DNA of 64,000 nt from Desulfuromonadales bacterium (GTDB lineage Bacteria > Desulfobacterota > Desulfuromonadia > Geobacterales > Pseudopelobacteraceae): NCBI GenBank assembly GCA_013349325.1, contig DUZX01000005.1:62001-126000 (forward strand). Reading direction: 5' to 3'. Both the position numbers and the translations under genes were made by a program. This document shows, piece by piece, positions 1-8,130 of the stretch. Position 1 is the stretch's first letter; the number at the start of each line of letters is the position of its first letter. The notes beneath the pieces are model-generated. The model made no database searches. It was given only the letters and a program-made list of their open reading frames with translations, and was not told the origin of the DNA.

Positions 1-944
1 AATTCGGACCGCTCAACGTCGAGTTGCGCGTTGCCACCGTTCCGACCGCTGGACAGCTTGAGGATGTCGTCATGCGTGTCCTGGCATCCGGAGAGAGCGC
101 CATTCCGTTTAATAAACTGGGGCTTACGGAACGCAACGCAACGGTGCTGGATGCCTGCATCAAACAGCCCTACGGTTTGATACTTGTGGTCGGGCCGACC
201 GGTTCCGGCAAAACAACTACGCTGCACTCTGCCGTTTCGGTCATTAACACACCGGAAACCAAGATCTGGACAGCGGAAGATCCGGTCGAAATCACGCAGC
301 GCGGCCTCCGTCAGGTTCAGGTGCATCCCAAGATCGGCTTTACTTTTGCTGCCGCGCTGCGTTCATTTTTGCGAGCCGATCCGGATGTAATCATGGTTGG
401 CGAGATGCGTGATCAGGAAACCGCCGAAATCGGTGTCGAATCTTCCTTGACCGGGCATCTGGTCTTTTCAACTTTGCACACCAATTCGGCGCCGGAAACG
501 ATTACACGTCTGCTTGATATGGAGCTGGATCCGTTTTCATTTTCTGATGCAATCCTCTGCATCCTGGCTCAGCGCCTTGCGCGACGCCTCTGCTCATGTG
601 CGCAGGAATATGTTCCCGAGCAGACCGAGATCGATGAAATTCTGTACGAATATGGCGCGGAAAACTTTGCCGCAACGGGAATTAATCCGGCTGACATCCG
701 GCTTTTCAAGGCGGTTGGTTGCGAGAAGTGCGGAGATACCGGTTACAAGGGGCGTCTGGGACTTCATGAATTGCTGGAAGGAACTGATGCTATCAAATCG
801 TTAATAAAGCGGAAATCAGAAATAGAAGCTATCCGCAATCAGGCTGTACTGGATGGTATGACCACGCTCAAGCAGGATGGGATTTTAAAATGCCTACAGG
901 GATTGACCGACCTCAAAGAGGTGCGTCGGGTCTGTATCAAATAA
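1..944 (+). CDS. GspE/PilB-family secretion or pilus assembly ATPase (C-terminal part)
   Basis: Hexameric ATPase that powers type II secretion or type IV pilus assembly from the cytoplasmic face of the inner membrane. The reading frame is open from base 3, so the N-terminal part lies outside the window. Visible are the Walker A motif GPTGSGKTT (about nt 192-218), the aspartate box around TAEDPVEI, the Walker B region DPDVIMVGEMRD, the histidine box STLHTN and two cysteine pairs (LCSCAQ and CEKCGDTGYKGR) like the zinc-binding tetracysteine module of PilB/GspE proteins. Which of the pilus or secretion paralogues this is cannot be decided without the N-terminal domain or its neighbours. Confidence 0.9.
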   Translation, partial: FGPLNVELRVATVPTAGQLEDVVMRVLASGESAIPFNKLGLTERNATVLDACIKQPYGLILVVGPTGSGKTTTLHSAVSVINTPETKIWTAEDPVEITQRGLRQVQVHPKIGFTFAAALRSFLRADPDVIMVGEMRDQETAEIGVESSLTGHLVFSTLHTNSAPETITRLLDMELDPFSFSDAILCILAQRLARRLCSCAQEYVPEQTEIDEILYEYGAENFAATGINPADIRLFKAVGCEKCGDTGYKGRLGLHELLEGTDAIKSLIKRKSEIEAIRNQAVLDGMTTLKQDGILKCLQGLTDLKEVRRVCIK

Positions 945-1276
945 ATGTAAAATTTTATGAGAATCCGTTCGATATCTTTAATTTTCACCCCGCCAGCCTG
1001 TAGTTGAGCAAATCCAAACTGATAATCTGTTTATACCAGATGAGCCCATGGGTATGCAGAGTAAGCCCTTCAATATGAAGGAAGTCCTTGGTGCCTCTGA
1101 AGTTTGTAGCCAATTGGGCTGACCAGTCAAAATCATCTCGCGTACGCCTCCAGATGTGTAAAATCAGTTGTGAACCTGCACCATACAAGTTCTGCAGTCG
1201 GGTTTTTTTTATTTGTAATGCAACGCTAGTAGGTTAGTATGTCGGCACAAACAATTCACAAGGAGCAGAGCAAGCC
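945..1276. other. intergenic stretch, nothing recognised
   Basis: This 330-base gap follows the ATPase gene and precedes the S1 protein gene. A minus-strand open frame (985-1188, 67 codons) exists but has no convincing start signal and no family I recognise, so I do not call it a gene. The last 80 bases should hold the promoter of the S1 gene, but no clear consensus boxes stand out. Confidence 0.4.
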
Positions 1277-2500
1277 ATGATAGAAAACGACGATCTGGAT
1301 GAAATTGTTGAGGAAGAAAACGATGGTGAAAGTTTTGCCGAGCTGTTTGCCAAAAGCGGCGACCAGAAGAGCAGATGGCTGGAACCTGGCCAGAAGATCA
1401 GCGGACGGGTTCTGAAAGTCAGCAACGAATGGATTTTCATGGATACCGGTCAGAAAGGGGAGGGGGTTATCGACCGAAAGGAATTCCTCGACCTGGATGG
1501 AAATGTTACCGTTAATGAAGGTGATATCATTGCTGCTTATTTCCTCTCATCCGATCATGGGGAAATGCGATTTACAACCAGTGTCGGCGGGACCGCATCC
1601 GGCAGCGGTCAGCTCGAACAGGCCTGGCAGGCCGGGATTCCGGTTGAAGGTGTCGTGGAAAAAGAGATCAAGGGTGGGTACGAAATCAAGCTGGGCGGCT
1701 CTGCCCGGGCTTTTTGCCCCTATTCTCAGATAGCACTGCGTCGTGTTGAAAACCCGGAAGCGCTGATCGGAACGCGCCTGTCGTTTCAGATCAGTGAGTA
1801 TGGCGAAAACGGACGTAATATCATCGTCTCGCGCCGGTCGCTGCTGGAGGCGGAACAGCGTCTATTGAAGGATGAGGCCCAAGCCGGAATCAGCGAAGGG
1901 ATGATCGTGACCGGTACGGTTACGTCGCTACAGGAGTATGGCGCCTTTATCAATATCGGCACCCTGGAAGGGCTGCTGCCGATCTCCGAGATCGGCTGGA
2001 GCCGGGTCAAGGATGTCAAGGATGTGCTGACGGTCGGACAGCAGCTACAGGTGATGATCAAATCCATTGATCGCGAGAAGGAGCGCATCTCGCTCAGTCT
2101 CAAGGATACGCTGGCCGATCCGTGGGAACAGGCGCTGGCTGACTTTCCCGAAGGCTCGTTTCATAGCGGTTGCGTGGCCCGGCTGGATACGTTTGGAGCG
2201 TTTGTGACTCTTGCAGAAGGGATTGACGGGCTGATCCATATCTCGAAACTGGGCTCCGGCAAACGCATCAACCATCCGCGTGAGGTGCTGAAGGAGGGGG
2301 AGACGATCGAAGTCAAGATTGAAAGTGTCGATCGCGCCGCCCGTCGTATTTCGCTGGCACTTGCCGGTCCGGCGCGAGCCGCTGCCGAGGAGGAGACAAC
2401 CCTGGCAGACTATCGACGTCAGGCTGAAGGTGAACCGACCGGAATGGGGACGCTTGGAGATCTGCTCAAGGCACGTACGCAGAAAAAGGGTCGGAAGTAA
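1277..2500 (+). CDS. S1 RNA-binding repeat protein (ribosomal protein S1-like)
   Basis: A 407-residue cytoplasmic protein built from four S1-type OB folds, at roughly residues 38-105, 125-190, 206-275 and 291-363. The last two are the clearest, with motifs such as GAFINIGTLEGLLPISEI and GAFVTLAEGIDGLIHISKL. The N-terminus is acidic and the C-terminal tail is basic. S1 repeats bind single-stranded RNA, so a role in translation or mRNA binding is likely. It is shorter than a six-repeat RpsA and may be a second S1-like protein rather than the ribosomal one. The ATG start follows an AAGGAG sequence with rather long spacing. The next gene follows after 3 bases, suggesting an operon. Confidence 0.82.
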   Translation: MIENDDLDEIVEEENDGESFAELFAKSGDQKSRWLEPGQKISGRVLKVSNEWIFMDTGQKGEGVIDRKEFLDLDGNVTVNEGDIIAAYFLSSDHGEMRFTTSVGGTASGSGQLEQAWQAGIPVEGVVEKEIKGGYEIKLGGSARAFCPYSQIALRRVENPEALIGTRLSFQISEYGENGRNIIVSRRSLLEAEQRLLKDEAQAGISEGMIVTGTVTSLQEYGAFINIGTLEGLLPISEIGWSRVKDVKDVLTVGQQLQVMIKSIDREKERISLSLKDTLADPWEQALADFPEGSFHSGCVARLDTFGAFVTLAEGIDGLIHISKLGSGKRINHPREVLKEGETIEVKIESVDRAARRISLALAGPARAAAEEETTLADYRRQAEGEPTGMGTLGDLLKARTQKKGRK

Positions 2501-2503
2501 GCG

Positions 2504-2827
2504 GTGACTGATTCCAGCGTTGAAGATCCCGGCTGGGACAACCTCTGTCAGCAGTGCGGACGCTGCTGTTTTGAAAAGATCGAGGATGAACGGGGCAACA
2601 TCTTTTACACGCAGACCGCCTGTCGCTATCTGGATATCATCAGTCGCCAGTGCAAGGTCTTTGATCGCCGATTCGAGATCAACCCCAGTTGTGTCAAGCT
2701 GACGGCAGAGCTGGTTGAGACCCTGCGCTGGCTACCGCGTGATTGCGGATACCGCCGGCCGGAAGTGACAGAGTTGACGGCGCCGGTACGGTCCCGGAAA
2801 AAGCGGGGCAAGAAAGCTGGAGCGTGA
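2504..2827 (+). CDS. YkgJ-family cysteine cluster protein
   Basis: A 107-residue protein starting at GTG directly after the S1 gene. It has the CxxCGxCC signature (CQQCGRCC, residues 15-22) plus further cysteines in CRYLD, CKVFD and a late CGY, the pattern of the YkgJ/UPF0260 putative zinc or iron chelating family. The C-terminal end is Lys/Arg rich. The biochemical role of the family is not established. The short spacing to both neighbours suggests co-transcription with the S1 gene and msrB. Confidence 0.8.
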   Translation: MTDSSVEDPGWDNLCQQCGRCCFEKIEDERGNIFYTQTACRYLDIISRQCKVFDRRFEINPSCVKLTAELVETLRWLPRDCGYRRPEVTELTAPVRSRKKRGKKAGA

Positions 2828-2840
2828 AAGGAGTACGGAA

Positions 2841-3392
2841 ATGAAGATCATACCTGACGTTATATGGATATTGCTGGGCGTGGTGATTTTTTTGATCGTC
2901 ATGATGCCTGGTTATCATCAGCGCGCAGAGGCGGTGCAGCGTGCAGCTCAGATCAAAGTGTATTCGGTTGAAAAGAAAGGGTACGTCATGAGTGAGATCG
3001 TTTCAAAAACGAAGGAAGAGTGGAAAAAAACGCTCACGAAAGAACAGTATCATATACTGCGTGAAAAGGGAACCGAACCGGCTTTCAGTGGGAAGTACGC
3101 CAACCATCATGAACAGGGGGTCTACCGCTGTGCCGGCTGCGGCCTGGATCTGTTTCGCTCGGAGGATAAATTTGAATCCGGCACCGGATGGCCCAGCTTT
3201 ACTGCTCCGATCGCAGCGGAAAACGTCCGCAATCAGGCGGATAACTCACTGTTCATGCGGCGGACCGAGGTGCTCTGTCCGCGCTGTGGTGGACATTTGG
3301 GGCATGTCTTCGATGACGGCCCGAAACCGACCGGGCAGCGTTACTGCATGAATTCGGCGGCGCTGCAGTTTGCCGCGCTTCCCAAAAAATAG
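2841..3392 (+). CDS. msrB: peptide methionine-R-sulfoxide reductase MsrB with N-terminal membrane anchor
   Basis: Reduces methionine-R-sulfoxide in oxidised proteins. The 183-residue product starts with one hydrophobic segment (residues about 7-23), so the enzyme is probably tethered to the membrane facing the periplasm, unlike the usual cytosolic MsrB of about 130-145 residues. The SelR domain (about 55-180) has both zinc CxxC pairs (CAGC and CPRC), the GTGWPSF motif, GHVFDDGP and the catalytic cysteine in RYCMNSAAL. The ATG follows a good AAGGAG site. An internal ATG near residue 50 could give a cytosolic form, but the hydrophobic leader argues for the longer start. Confidence 0.92.
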   Translation: MKIIPDVIWILLGVVIFLIVMMPGYHQRAEAVQRAAQIKVYSVEKKGYVMSEIVSKTKEEWKKTLTKEQYHILREKGTEPAFSGKYANHHEQGVYRCAGCGLDLFRSEDKFESGTGWPSFTAPIAAENVRNQADNSLFMRRTEVLCPRCGGHLGHVFDDGPKPTGQRYCMNSAALQFAALPKK

Positions 3393-3396
3393 GGTT

Positions 3397-3490
3397 TATT
3401 CCACATCGCAAACGAACTGACATCAAAAAGACCTCCGAGGTTGTAAAAACCTCGGAGGTCTCTCCGTTTGTCAGGGTATCTATGATTGCA
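3397..3490. repeat. intergenic repeat, copy A
   Basis: The segment starting TTATTCCACATCGCAAACG and ending near TGATTGCAAAGTCG resembles 63093-63193 in order and spacing: a shared TTCCACAT-GCAAA start, GACATCAA-AAG, a CCCGAGGTTxxxAAAC-TTCGG hairpin core and a GATTGCAAAG end. In this copy the hairpin is perfect; in the other it is degenerate. It appears to be a dispersed intergenic hairpin element. Confidence 0.5.
3430..3460. terminator. hairpin between convergent msrB and metF
   Basis: A 13-bp perfect stem (GACCTCCGAGGTT / AACCTCGGAGGTC) with a 5-base loop lies between the convergent msrB and metF genes and could end both transcripts. T runs are weak on both sides. The surrounding 90 bases resemble a second locus near 63.1 kb. 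Confidence 0.6.
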
Positions 3491-3498
3491 AAGTCGAA

Positions 3499-4371
3499 TT
3501 ACGGCAGCAGCCCGTCGACCAGTTCCAGGACCAATTCGGAGCGATTGAGGGTGTAGATATGCACTCCCGGTACTCCGCTGGCCAGCAGTTCCTGCGCCTG
3601 GCGGCGGGCATGCGCCAGCCCGATTTTCTGCACTTCAGCCGAACCTCCGCGTTGGTCAGCTTCTTCAAGAGCCGCCAGAAATTCTGCCGGTATCGAAGCA
3701 CCGCACAACGACACAATCCGTTTGATGACTTTCAGGCTAACCACTGGCAGGATGCCGGGGATGATCGGTTTCGTGATTCCAGCTGTTGTGGCCCGGGCGA
3801 CAAAATCGTGATAGAGTTTATTATCGAAAAATAACTGGGTAATTGCAAAATCAGCCCCGTTTTCAAACTTGAGTTTCAGATACTGTAGGTCGGATTCGGG
3901 ACTCAGCGCTTCCGGGTGCGTTTCGGGATAGCCGGCGGCAGCCAGTCCAAAGCCGGGATGCGAGGAGCGGATAAATGCTGTCAGATCAGACGCATGCTGC
4001 AGAGTTGTGGCAGCAGCAGCTTCAGGCGGCATATCGGTAGGTCGGTCTCCGCGCAGCGCCAGTACGTTATCGACACCGGCATCCGCCAGGCGCTCCAGAA
4101 ACGTCAGCAATTCGTTCGGAGCGGATCCGATGCAGGTCAGATGGGCCATGGCTTCCAGGCCATGTTCGCATTTCAGCCGCGTAACGATATCGAGTGAATT
4201 ATCGTGGGTGCTTCCGCCGGCACCGTAGGTTACCGAGGCAAACAGTGGCTGCAGTGTGGCAAGCCGTTCAACAGTCTGAAAAAACGAGGGCCAGTCTTCA
4301 CGCAGCTTGGGCGGGAAGAATTCCAGCGAAATAAATTGCGTATCCGGCTTGATCCTGTCGATAATTTTCAT
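3499..4371 (-). CDS. metF: methylenetetrahydrofolate reductase
   Basis: FAD-dependent enzyme that reduces 5,10-methylene-THF to 5-methyl-THF for methionine synthesis and one-carbon flow. The 290-residue length fits bacterial MetF. Visible family motifs are the early SLEFFPPK, VTYGAGGST, AHLTCIG, LALRGDRP and the FAITQLFFDN segment, spread along a TIM-barrel fold. The ATG at 4371 is preceded by GAGGAC at correct spacing. It stands alone between convergent msrB and tRNA-Pro. No S-box riboswitch is recognisable in the roughly 270-base leader. Confidence 0.95.
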   Translation of the reverse strand: MKIIDRIKPDTQFISLEFFPPKLREDWPSFFQTVERLATLQPLFASVTYGAGGSTHDNSLDIVTRLKCEHGLEAMAHLTCIGSAPNELLTFLERLADAGVDNVLALRGDRPTDMPPEAAAATTLQHASDLTAFIRSSHPGFGLAAAGYPETHPEALSPESDLQYLKLKFENGADFAITQLFFDNKLYHDFVARATTAGITKPIIPGILPVVSLKVIKRIVSLCGASIPAEFLAALEEADQRGGSAEVQKIGLAHARRQAQELLASGVPGVHIYTLNRSELVLELVDGLLP

Positions 4372-4603
4372 GAAGTCCTCATGCGGTGCTGTCTGGTAGT
4401 GGTTCGTAAAGCGACACTCTTAATGATTTTCCGCTGGCGGCATAGAGAGTCCCCGTGACTCTTCTGGAGGTGGGCATATAAAATCGACGTTGTCAAAACG
4501 CTGGCTGCGTGAAATATCCTTAGCTGTGAAGAGCGAAATTTCATTTATGTTAAAGGAGTTGCGGCAGTTTAGCGCAAAGTATACTTTAACGTGTCTGATT
4601 TCT
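4372..4603. promoter_or_regulatory. upstream region of metF
   Basis: A leader of about 230 bases upstream of metF, read on the minus strand. It contains a short hairpin (AGAGTCAC-GGG-GACTCT type, about 4444-4466) and a TTGACA-like hexamer near 4490-4495. Neither is strong enough to name a regulator. A short minus-strand open frame (4420-4632) overlaps it but shows no family features. Confidence 0.3.
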
Positions 4604-4641
4604 ATAAAAAAGGGTTTACGGAAAACCCGCAAACCCTTTAT
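4604..4641 (-). terminator. terminator after tRNA-Pro
   Basis: Directly downstream of the tRNA 3' end, reading on the minus strand, AAAGGGTTT pairs with AAACCCTTT and is followed by a T run. Confidence 0.7.
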
Positions 4642-4644
4642 TTA

Positions 4645-4721
4645 TGGTCGGTGCGACAAGATTTGAACTTGCGACCACTAGACCCCCAGTCTAGTGCGCT
4701 ACCAGGCTGCGCTACGCACCG
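4645..4721 (-). tRNA. tRNA-Pro (anticodon GGG)
   Basis: Cloverleaf on the minus strand: acceptor CGGTGCG pairs with CGCACCG, the anticodon stem is CTAGA/TCTAG with loop CTGGGGG (anticodon GGG), the T loop is GTTCAAATC, and a CCA end is encoded in the DNA. tRNA genes are common integration sites. The decayed sequence at higher coordinates starts at its 5' side, which is not the usual side for tRNA-targeted integration. Confidence 0.95.
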
Positions 4722-4964
4722 AAATACTTTAAAATCAACAGGTTATCTTTGTTTTTCTTTCCCGCCTTAAAACTCGCTGTGCCTACTTTGTGCTAATTCT
4801 GATTTGATATCCTTTTTGCTTTGGGGAGGCAACCCTTTTTCTTACGTCAAAGGCGGCATCAAACGGACGGTGACTCTATTACATTTTGATTTCTCTGTCA
4901 AGTCAAAGGAGGAGGAGGTTCTACTTTGAATGAAACGACTTTTGGGCGGGTTTGAGGTCATTAG

Positions 4965-5180
4965 CACATATACCAGGGCACACAGGCTACAGCTCAATTT
5001 CCAAATGTTCCATTTCTTGTTGGTGGAACTAACTATCAAGACAACAAAGGGCGTCAAATGCAGCTACATTTATTGTTGGAAAAATTAGTAACAGAAGGTG
5101 AACGGTTTGATATCACACCTGTTTCAGAAGCAGTTTTTGAAAAAGCATCAGGTGTCAGCGGTTGCGTGAAAATGTCGTAA
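4965..5180 (+). pseudogene. gene remnant of unknown family
   Basis: Seventy-one open codons without a plausible start run into a TAA stop. The translation has a protein-like composition with a VPFLVGGTNYQDNKGR segment and a charged helical stretch after it. No ribosome-binding site or upstream continuation in the same frame is present, so it looks like the C-terminal piece of a lost gene. I do not recognise the family. Confidence 0.3.
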
Positions 5181-5261
5181 AACCGGCGGAATGAAAATGT
5201 ACGCATTTTATGCGTCCTCAATCTCAATTTGACGGCTCCTGGAAGGTTTCTTGTCGCCTTT

Positions 5262-5307
5262 CGTCTTTCATTGCGCTTTTGCGACCTTGCACACCTTTGC
5301 GTTAAAG
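5262..5307. repeat. dispersed CTTTGCG repeat, degenerate copy 1
   Basis: Degenerate copy of a motif with consensus near CGTCTTTGCG...CTTTGCGTTAAAG. Other copies lie at 31281-31309 and, inverted and best preserved, at 32471-32500. All three sit at edges of accessory modules. Confidence 0.5.
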
Positions 5308-5341
5308 CTTCTGACTTTGAACTTTTGCGTTAGACCTTTCC

Positions 5342-6094
5342 TCACTTCCTGTCCAGGCTTTCCAACAGGCGTATATAATCTTTCTGGCTTTCCCACACAC
5401 AGCAGGATATGAAGGCGATGAACGGTTTGTTATCACCCTTATTGGATTCCCGCAGGGCAGAGATATAGTCACCACGGATAATTGGTGTAATTATGGTGAT
5501 GGGGTAACCTGCCTGAAGCAAGGCTAGATTCATCAAAAGTCGTGCGGTTCTGCCGTTGCCGTCAATGAATGGATGGATGGTAACCAGGTTGAGGTGCAGC
5601 ATGGCGGCATATTCGACCGGATTAAGCTGCCTCAGAGAAGGCAAGTTGCCCAAGAACTCCTGCATGGCAAGCGGAACTGCGGCAGGTGTCGGTGGTGTGA
5701 AGTCGGTTCCTGTGATGATGACGTTGCGCTCCCGGTACTTGCCGGCGGTTTCAGATTCAATCCGGTAATAGAAAAGCCGGTGCAATCCAAGGATGTCGGC
5801 TTCCGTAATGTCCCGGCCATCTGACAGTTTATAAAGCAGGTCAAAAGCTTCACTGTGGCCGATAGCCTCAAAGTGGTCTTTCATCGGCTTTCCACCAATG
5901 GTGATGCCATCTTCCAGAACCACCTTGGTTTCGCTCTCGGTCAGACTGTTCCCTTCAAGAGCATTACTGGACCATGTGAGGCCGATGCGGTAATACTCCT
6001 TCAACTGCTTCACTTCATAAGAGTCAAGCGGTCGGTGTGCCCGTATCTTATCTTGGAGCTTATCGTTGTCGGTTAGTCGATTTTGGTAATTCAT
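5342..6094 (-). CDS. Fic family protein (predicted AMP-transferase), third gene of coupled cassette
   Basis: A 250-residue Fic-domain protein. Fic enzymes usually transfer AMP from ATP onto a hydroxyl group of a target protein. The catalytic motif is complete (HPFIDGNGRTARL, His near residue 172). An N-terminal inhibitory-helix motif of the S/TxxxE(G/N) type is present as SNALEGN near residues 43-49, the class II arrangement, suggesting an autoinhibited enzyme. The ATG overlaps the stop of the preceding gene by four bases (ATGA), so it is translationally coupled to the ATPase and nuclease-like genes. Target unknown; it could be a cassette effector or a toxin carried along. Confidence 0.88.
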   Translation of the reverse strand: MNYQNRLTDNDKLQDKIRAHRPLDSYEVKQLKEYYRIGLTWSSNALEGNSLTESETKVVLEDGITIGGKPMKDHFEAIGHSEAFDLLYKLSDGRDITEADILGLHRLFYYRIESETAGKYRERNVIITGTDFTPPTPAAVPLAMQEFLGNLPSLRQLNPVEYAAMLHLNLVTIHPFIDGNGRTARLLMNLALLQAGYPITIITPIIRGDYISALRESNKGDNKPFIAFISCCVWESQKDYIRLLESLDRK

Positions 6095-6636
6095 GGTGTA
6101 CTCTTTGCTGACACTCTGACAACCGGGTATTGAGGAAATATTGAAGTCCAGTTTGATTCTGTCAACACAATGCAGTCAGCCAAATAGTTGCGAGACCATG
6201 GCTGGTCTGCCTCATGCCGAATTCTTGCAAGCAATCGGTCTTTAAAACCAATCAGTAAAGCAGGGTCAAGAGTGAGCTTGTCAGCCCCAAGCAAGAACGC
6301 ATAAAGCATTGGACGACTATCTTTTTTCATCAAATGCAAATATGTGTAGCTATCCCTGGCTTTTGGTGTCAGCTCTTGCGAAATCAAAGAATCATTCTCT
6401 ATCTTCTTCGTAAAATCTGCTCTTGATTTTGCAATCGCTGCTTCGGCTTGTGGAGTTCCTCCCTTTGCGCTGCAAGAAGGGTCTTTTACTTCAATGAGCA
6501 GTAGCCTGGCATCGTCTTCTACAACAAAATCAACAAACTGCATCCCCTCAGGGAGCTTCCTTTTGGTGTCATCTAATTTATCCACTGATTTTGCCGCAGT
6601 AAAATCAAATTCCAATTCCCCTTCACGATATTTCAT
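6091..6636 (-). CDS. predicted PD-(D/E)XK-like protein, second gene of ATPase cassette
   Basis: A 181-residue protein with no family I can name. Near the N-terminus it has VDFVVEDDARLLLIEVKD, in which Asp36 and the pair Glu49/Lys51 on consecutive beta strands match the PD-(D/E)XK nuclease core (D...ExK). The C-terminal half is mixed helix and strand. The start codon overlaps the end of the ATPase gene by four bases, and its own stop overlaps the Fic start in the same way. The likely role is an effector or partner of the ATPase, possibly a nuclease. The nuclease assignment is inferred from motif spacing only. Confidence 0.55.
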   Translation of the reverse strand: MKYREGELEFDFTAAKSVDKLDDTKRKLPEGMQFVDFVVEDDARLLLIEVKDPSCSAKGGTPQAEAAIAKSRADFTKKIENDSLISQELTPKARDSYTYLHLMKKDSRPMLYAFLLGADKLTLDPALLIGFKDRLLARIRHEADQPWSRNYLADCIVLTESNWTSIFPQYPVVRVSAKSTP

Positions 6637-7667
6637 TCTTTTGCTCCCTTCAAAGCTCGAGCCATGTCACGTTGATAGAGGTCGGCAAAAGTAACCGCAA
6701 TAACATTCGGAACTATTGAAAGATATGAATTGGTTGGTTTGGCTGTGACCCCCTCAGACTCATCACGGAACAACGAGACATATTGAATTTGGTCAGTTTT
6801 TTTCTTTCGCAGGTCAAATTCTTTTAACAAGACATAATTATGGGTTGTGAGGAAAACTTGTACCCCCATCCTTTGTAGTTCAAGAATAACTTCAACAACT
6901 TCTCCCATTAGCGATGGATTAAGATTTGCTTCTGGTTCATCCCAGAAAAGAATAGAGCCATTCAAAAGAATCCCGTTTTGAATCAGCAACCATATCAATG
7001 CCAGCTTGCGCATTCCTTCTGCAAGCAGAGTAAACTCTAAATCACCCTGCTTGCTTTTGAGAAAAAAGTGTTCTCCCTTTGTTATCACTCTTCCTTCAAT
7101 CGCTTTTTGTAAGGCATTTAATAGCCGAGTGCGGTTTTTATCAATTGGTCCCATGAGTTTAGGGAGAAAAGCACGTTTGATAATGTCTATGTAAACTTCT
7201 TCAAAGGCGATTTCTCTTTTTGCCGCAGTAGCCAGAAACCCTGGTGCATGTGCAAGCATTTCCTTTACGGGGATATATGCACTTTCAAGTCGTTCTTTTT
7301 TCCATGTGGCTTCGCCAGTAGTTTTTACATCTTCAAACTTACTGGTGTGGTTAGAAAATTCGGCTGAAAGTTTTTGCCCACCCTGTCGAGTAACAAGAAC
7401 TTTTGTTGTAACGCTCTTTTTTAACCGAGAGGATAAACGTCCAATACGGCCTTCATATGGGCTAAAAGCGTTTCTTAGTTTAAGTCCAAATGGTTTCTCT
7501 TTGTCTTCACCTACTGTTATCGAACAAGCAGTGTACAGTATCTTTAATAAGTGAGTTTTACCTGAACCATTTGCCCCGATAAATACATTTATCCCGGGCG
7601 AAAAGCTCAAATCCAGACTAGAAAATGCGGTCACGTTTTCCAACTTCAATTGGGTTAATTTACTCAT
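6633..7667 (-). CDS. AAA/ABC-type ATPase (AAA_21/OLD-like), first gene of cassette
   Basis: A 344-residue ATPase with ABC-type organisation: Walker A GANGSGKTH (about residues 32-40), a long insert, a signature-like LLAEGMRKLALIW, Walker B with catalytic Glu in ILFWDEPEANLNP, and the H-loop LTTHNYVLL. There is no TOPRIM domain after it, so it is not a complete OLD nuclease. Related ATPases pair with separate nuclease or toxin subunits in phage-defence systems. I chose ATG 7667, which has a GGAGGT site at good spacing, over the GTG ten codons upstream. It heads a three-gene operon and lies 20 bases after a BrxA-like remnant. Confidence 0.85.
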   Translation of the reverse strand: MSKLTQLKLENVTAFSSLDLSFSPGINVFIGANGSGKTHLLKILYTACSITVGEDKEKPFGLKLRNAFSPYEGRIGRLSSRLKKSVTTKVLVTRQGGQKLSAEFSNHTSKFEDVKTTGEATWKKERLESAYIPVKEMLAHAPGFLATAAKREIAFEEVYIDIIKRAFLPKLMGPIDKNRTRLLNALQKAIEGRVITKGEHFFLKSKQGDLEFTLLAEGMRKLALIWLLIQNGILLNGSILFWDEPEANLNPSLMGEVVEVILELQRMGVQVFLTTHNYVLLKEFDLRKKKTDQIQYVSLFRDESEGVTAKPTNSYLSIVPNVIAVTFADLYQRDMARALKGAKE

Positions 7668-7686
7668 GTCATTACCTCCAAAAATT

Positions 7687-7920
7687 TCATAATACACCCA
7701 CTATTCTCGTGGCATAAAGCTCAAGCCGCTTCCTGATGAGTGTAGCCATGCGTTTGGCAGTAGCAGGGGATGTCCTCTGCAAGACATTGTCAACAACGAT
7801 TGCCCGCTGCCATGTCATTTTATCCGGTCCACTCAGTAGAATCCTTGCAATCTCCCTGCTCTCACGTTAAAACAATGAGCCGCCAGTAAGTTCAGCGTGG
7901 TAGATTTCTTCTGGGTTCAT
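7687..7920 (-). pseudogene. BrxA-like (DUF1819) remnant
   Basis: Reading on the minus strand from ATG 7920, the frame gives a start with YHAELTGGSLF, an in-frame TAA at codon 18 (7867-7869), then RESREIARILLSG and DNVLQRTSPATAKR before a stop at codon 78. This matches my memory of the N-terminal part of DUF1819/BrxA proteins, usually the first gene of BREX phage-defence operons and about 200 residues long. The gene is therefore both nonsense-mutated and truncated; the rest of a BREX operon is missing. The family assignment is from motif memory and needs a profile search. Confidence 0.6.
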
Positions 7921-8130
7921 ACGTGACCTATTAGAACAGTTCGGTACATGATTTTGAAGAGCTGTTAATATCACAGTTACCACCTGTCGTGCCATCTAAA
8001 TGACTTCAAAAAATTATTAGAATCATTGGATAAGGGGGCAAATATCCTTCTAGTTGAAAATGGTTTCAGTAATAACAAAGTCTGTCAAAATTGTCTAAAA
8101 TCCACTAGTGTCCGGAATAGTTGTATGTAA
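7921..8130. other. intergenic, nothing clear
   Basis: AT-rich region upstream of the BrxA-like remnant. It may keep the old promoter of that lost operon. No intact gene or recognisable site is seen. Confidence 0.35.

Larger units (their letters stand above)
4722..5341. other. decayed accessory sequence between tRNA-Pro and the Fic gene
   Basis: 620 bases without an intact gene. They contain a coding-like fragment (4965-5180, listed separately) and a degenerate copy of the dispersed CGTCTTTGCG/CTTTGCGTTAAAG repeat at 5262-5307. The low density of intact frames and the repeats suggest debris from earlier insertions. Confidence 0.5.

Noticed and set aside
985-1188. Minus-strand open frame of 67 codons between the ATPase and S1 genes
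   Set aside because: No ribosome-binding site, no recognisable family, and it lies alone in a gap. Composition not convincing.
4372-4603. S-box or other SAM riboswitch before metF
   Set aside because: Only a small hairpin is visible; conserved riboswitch blocks are not recognisable.
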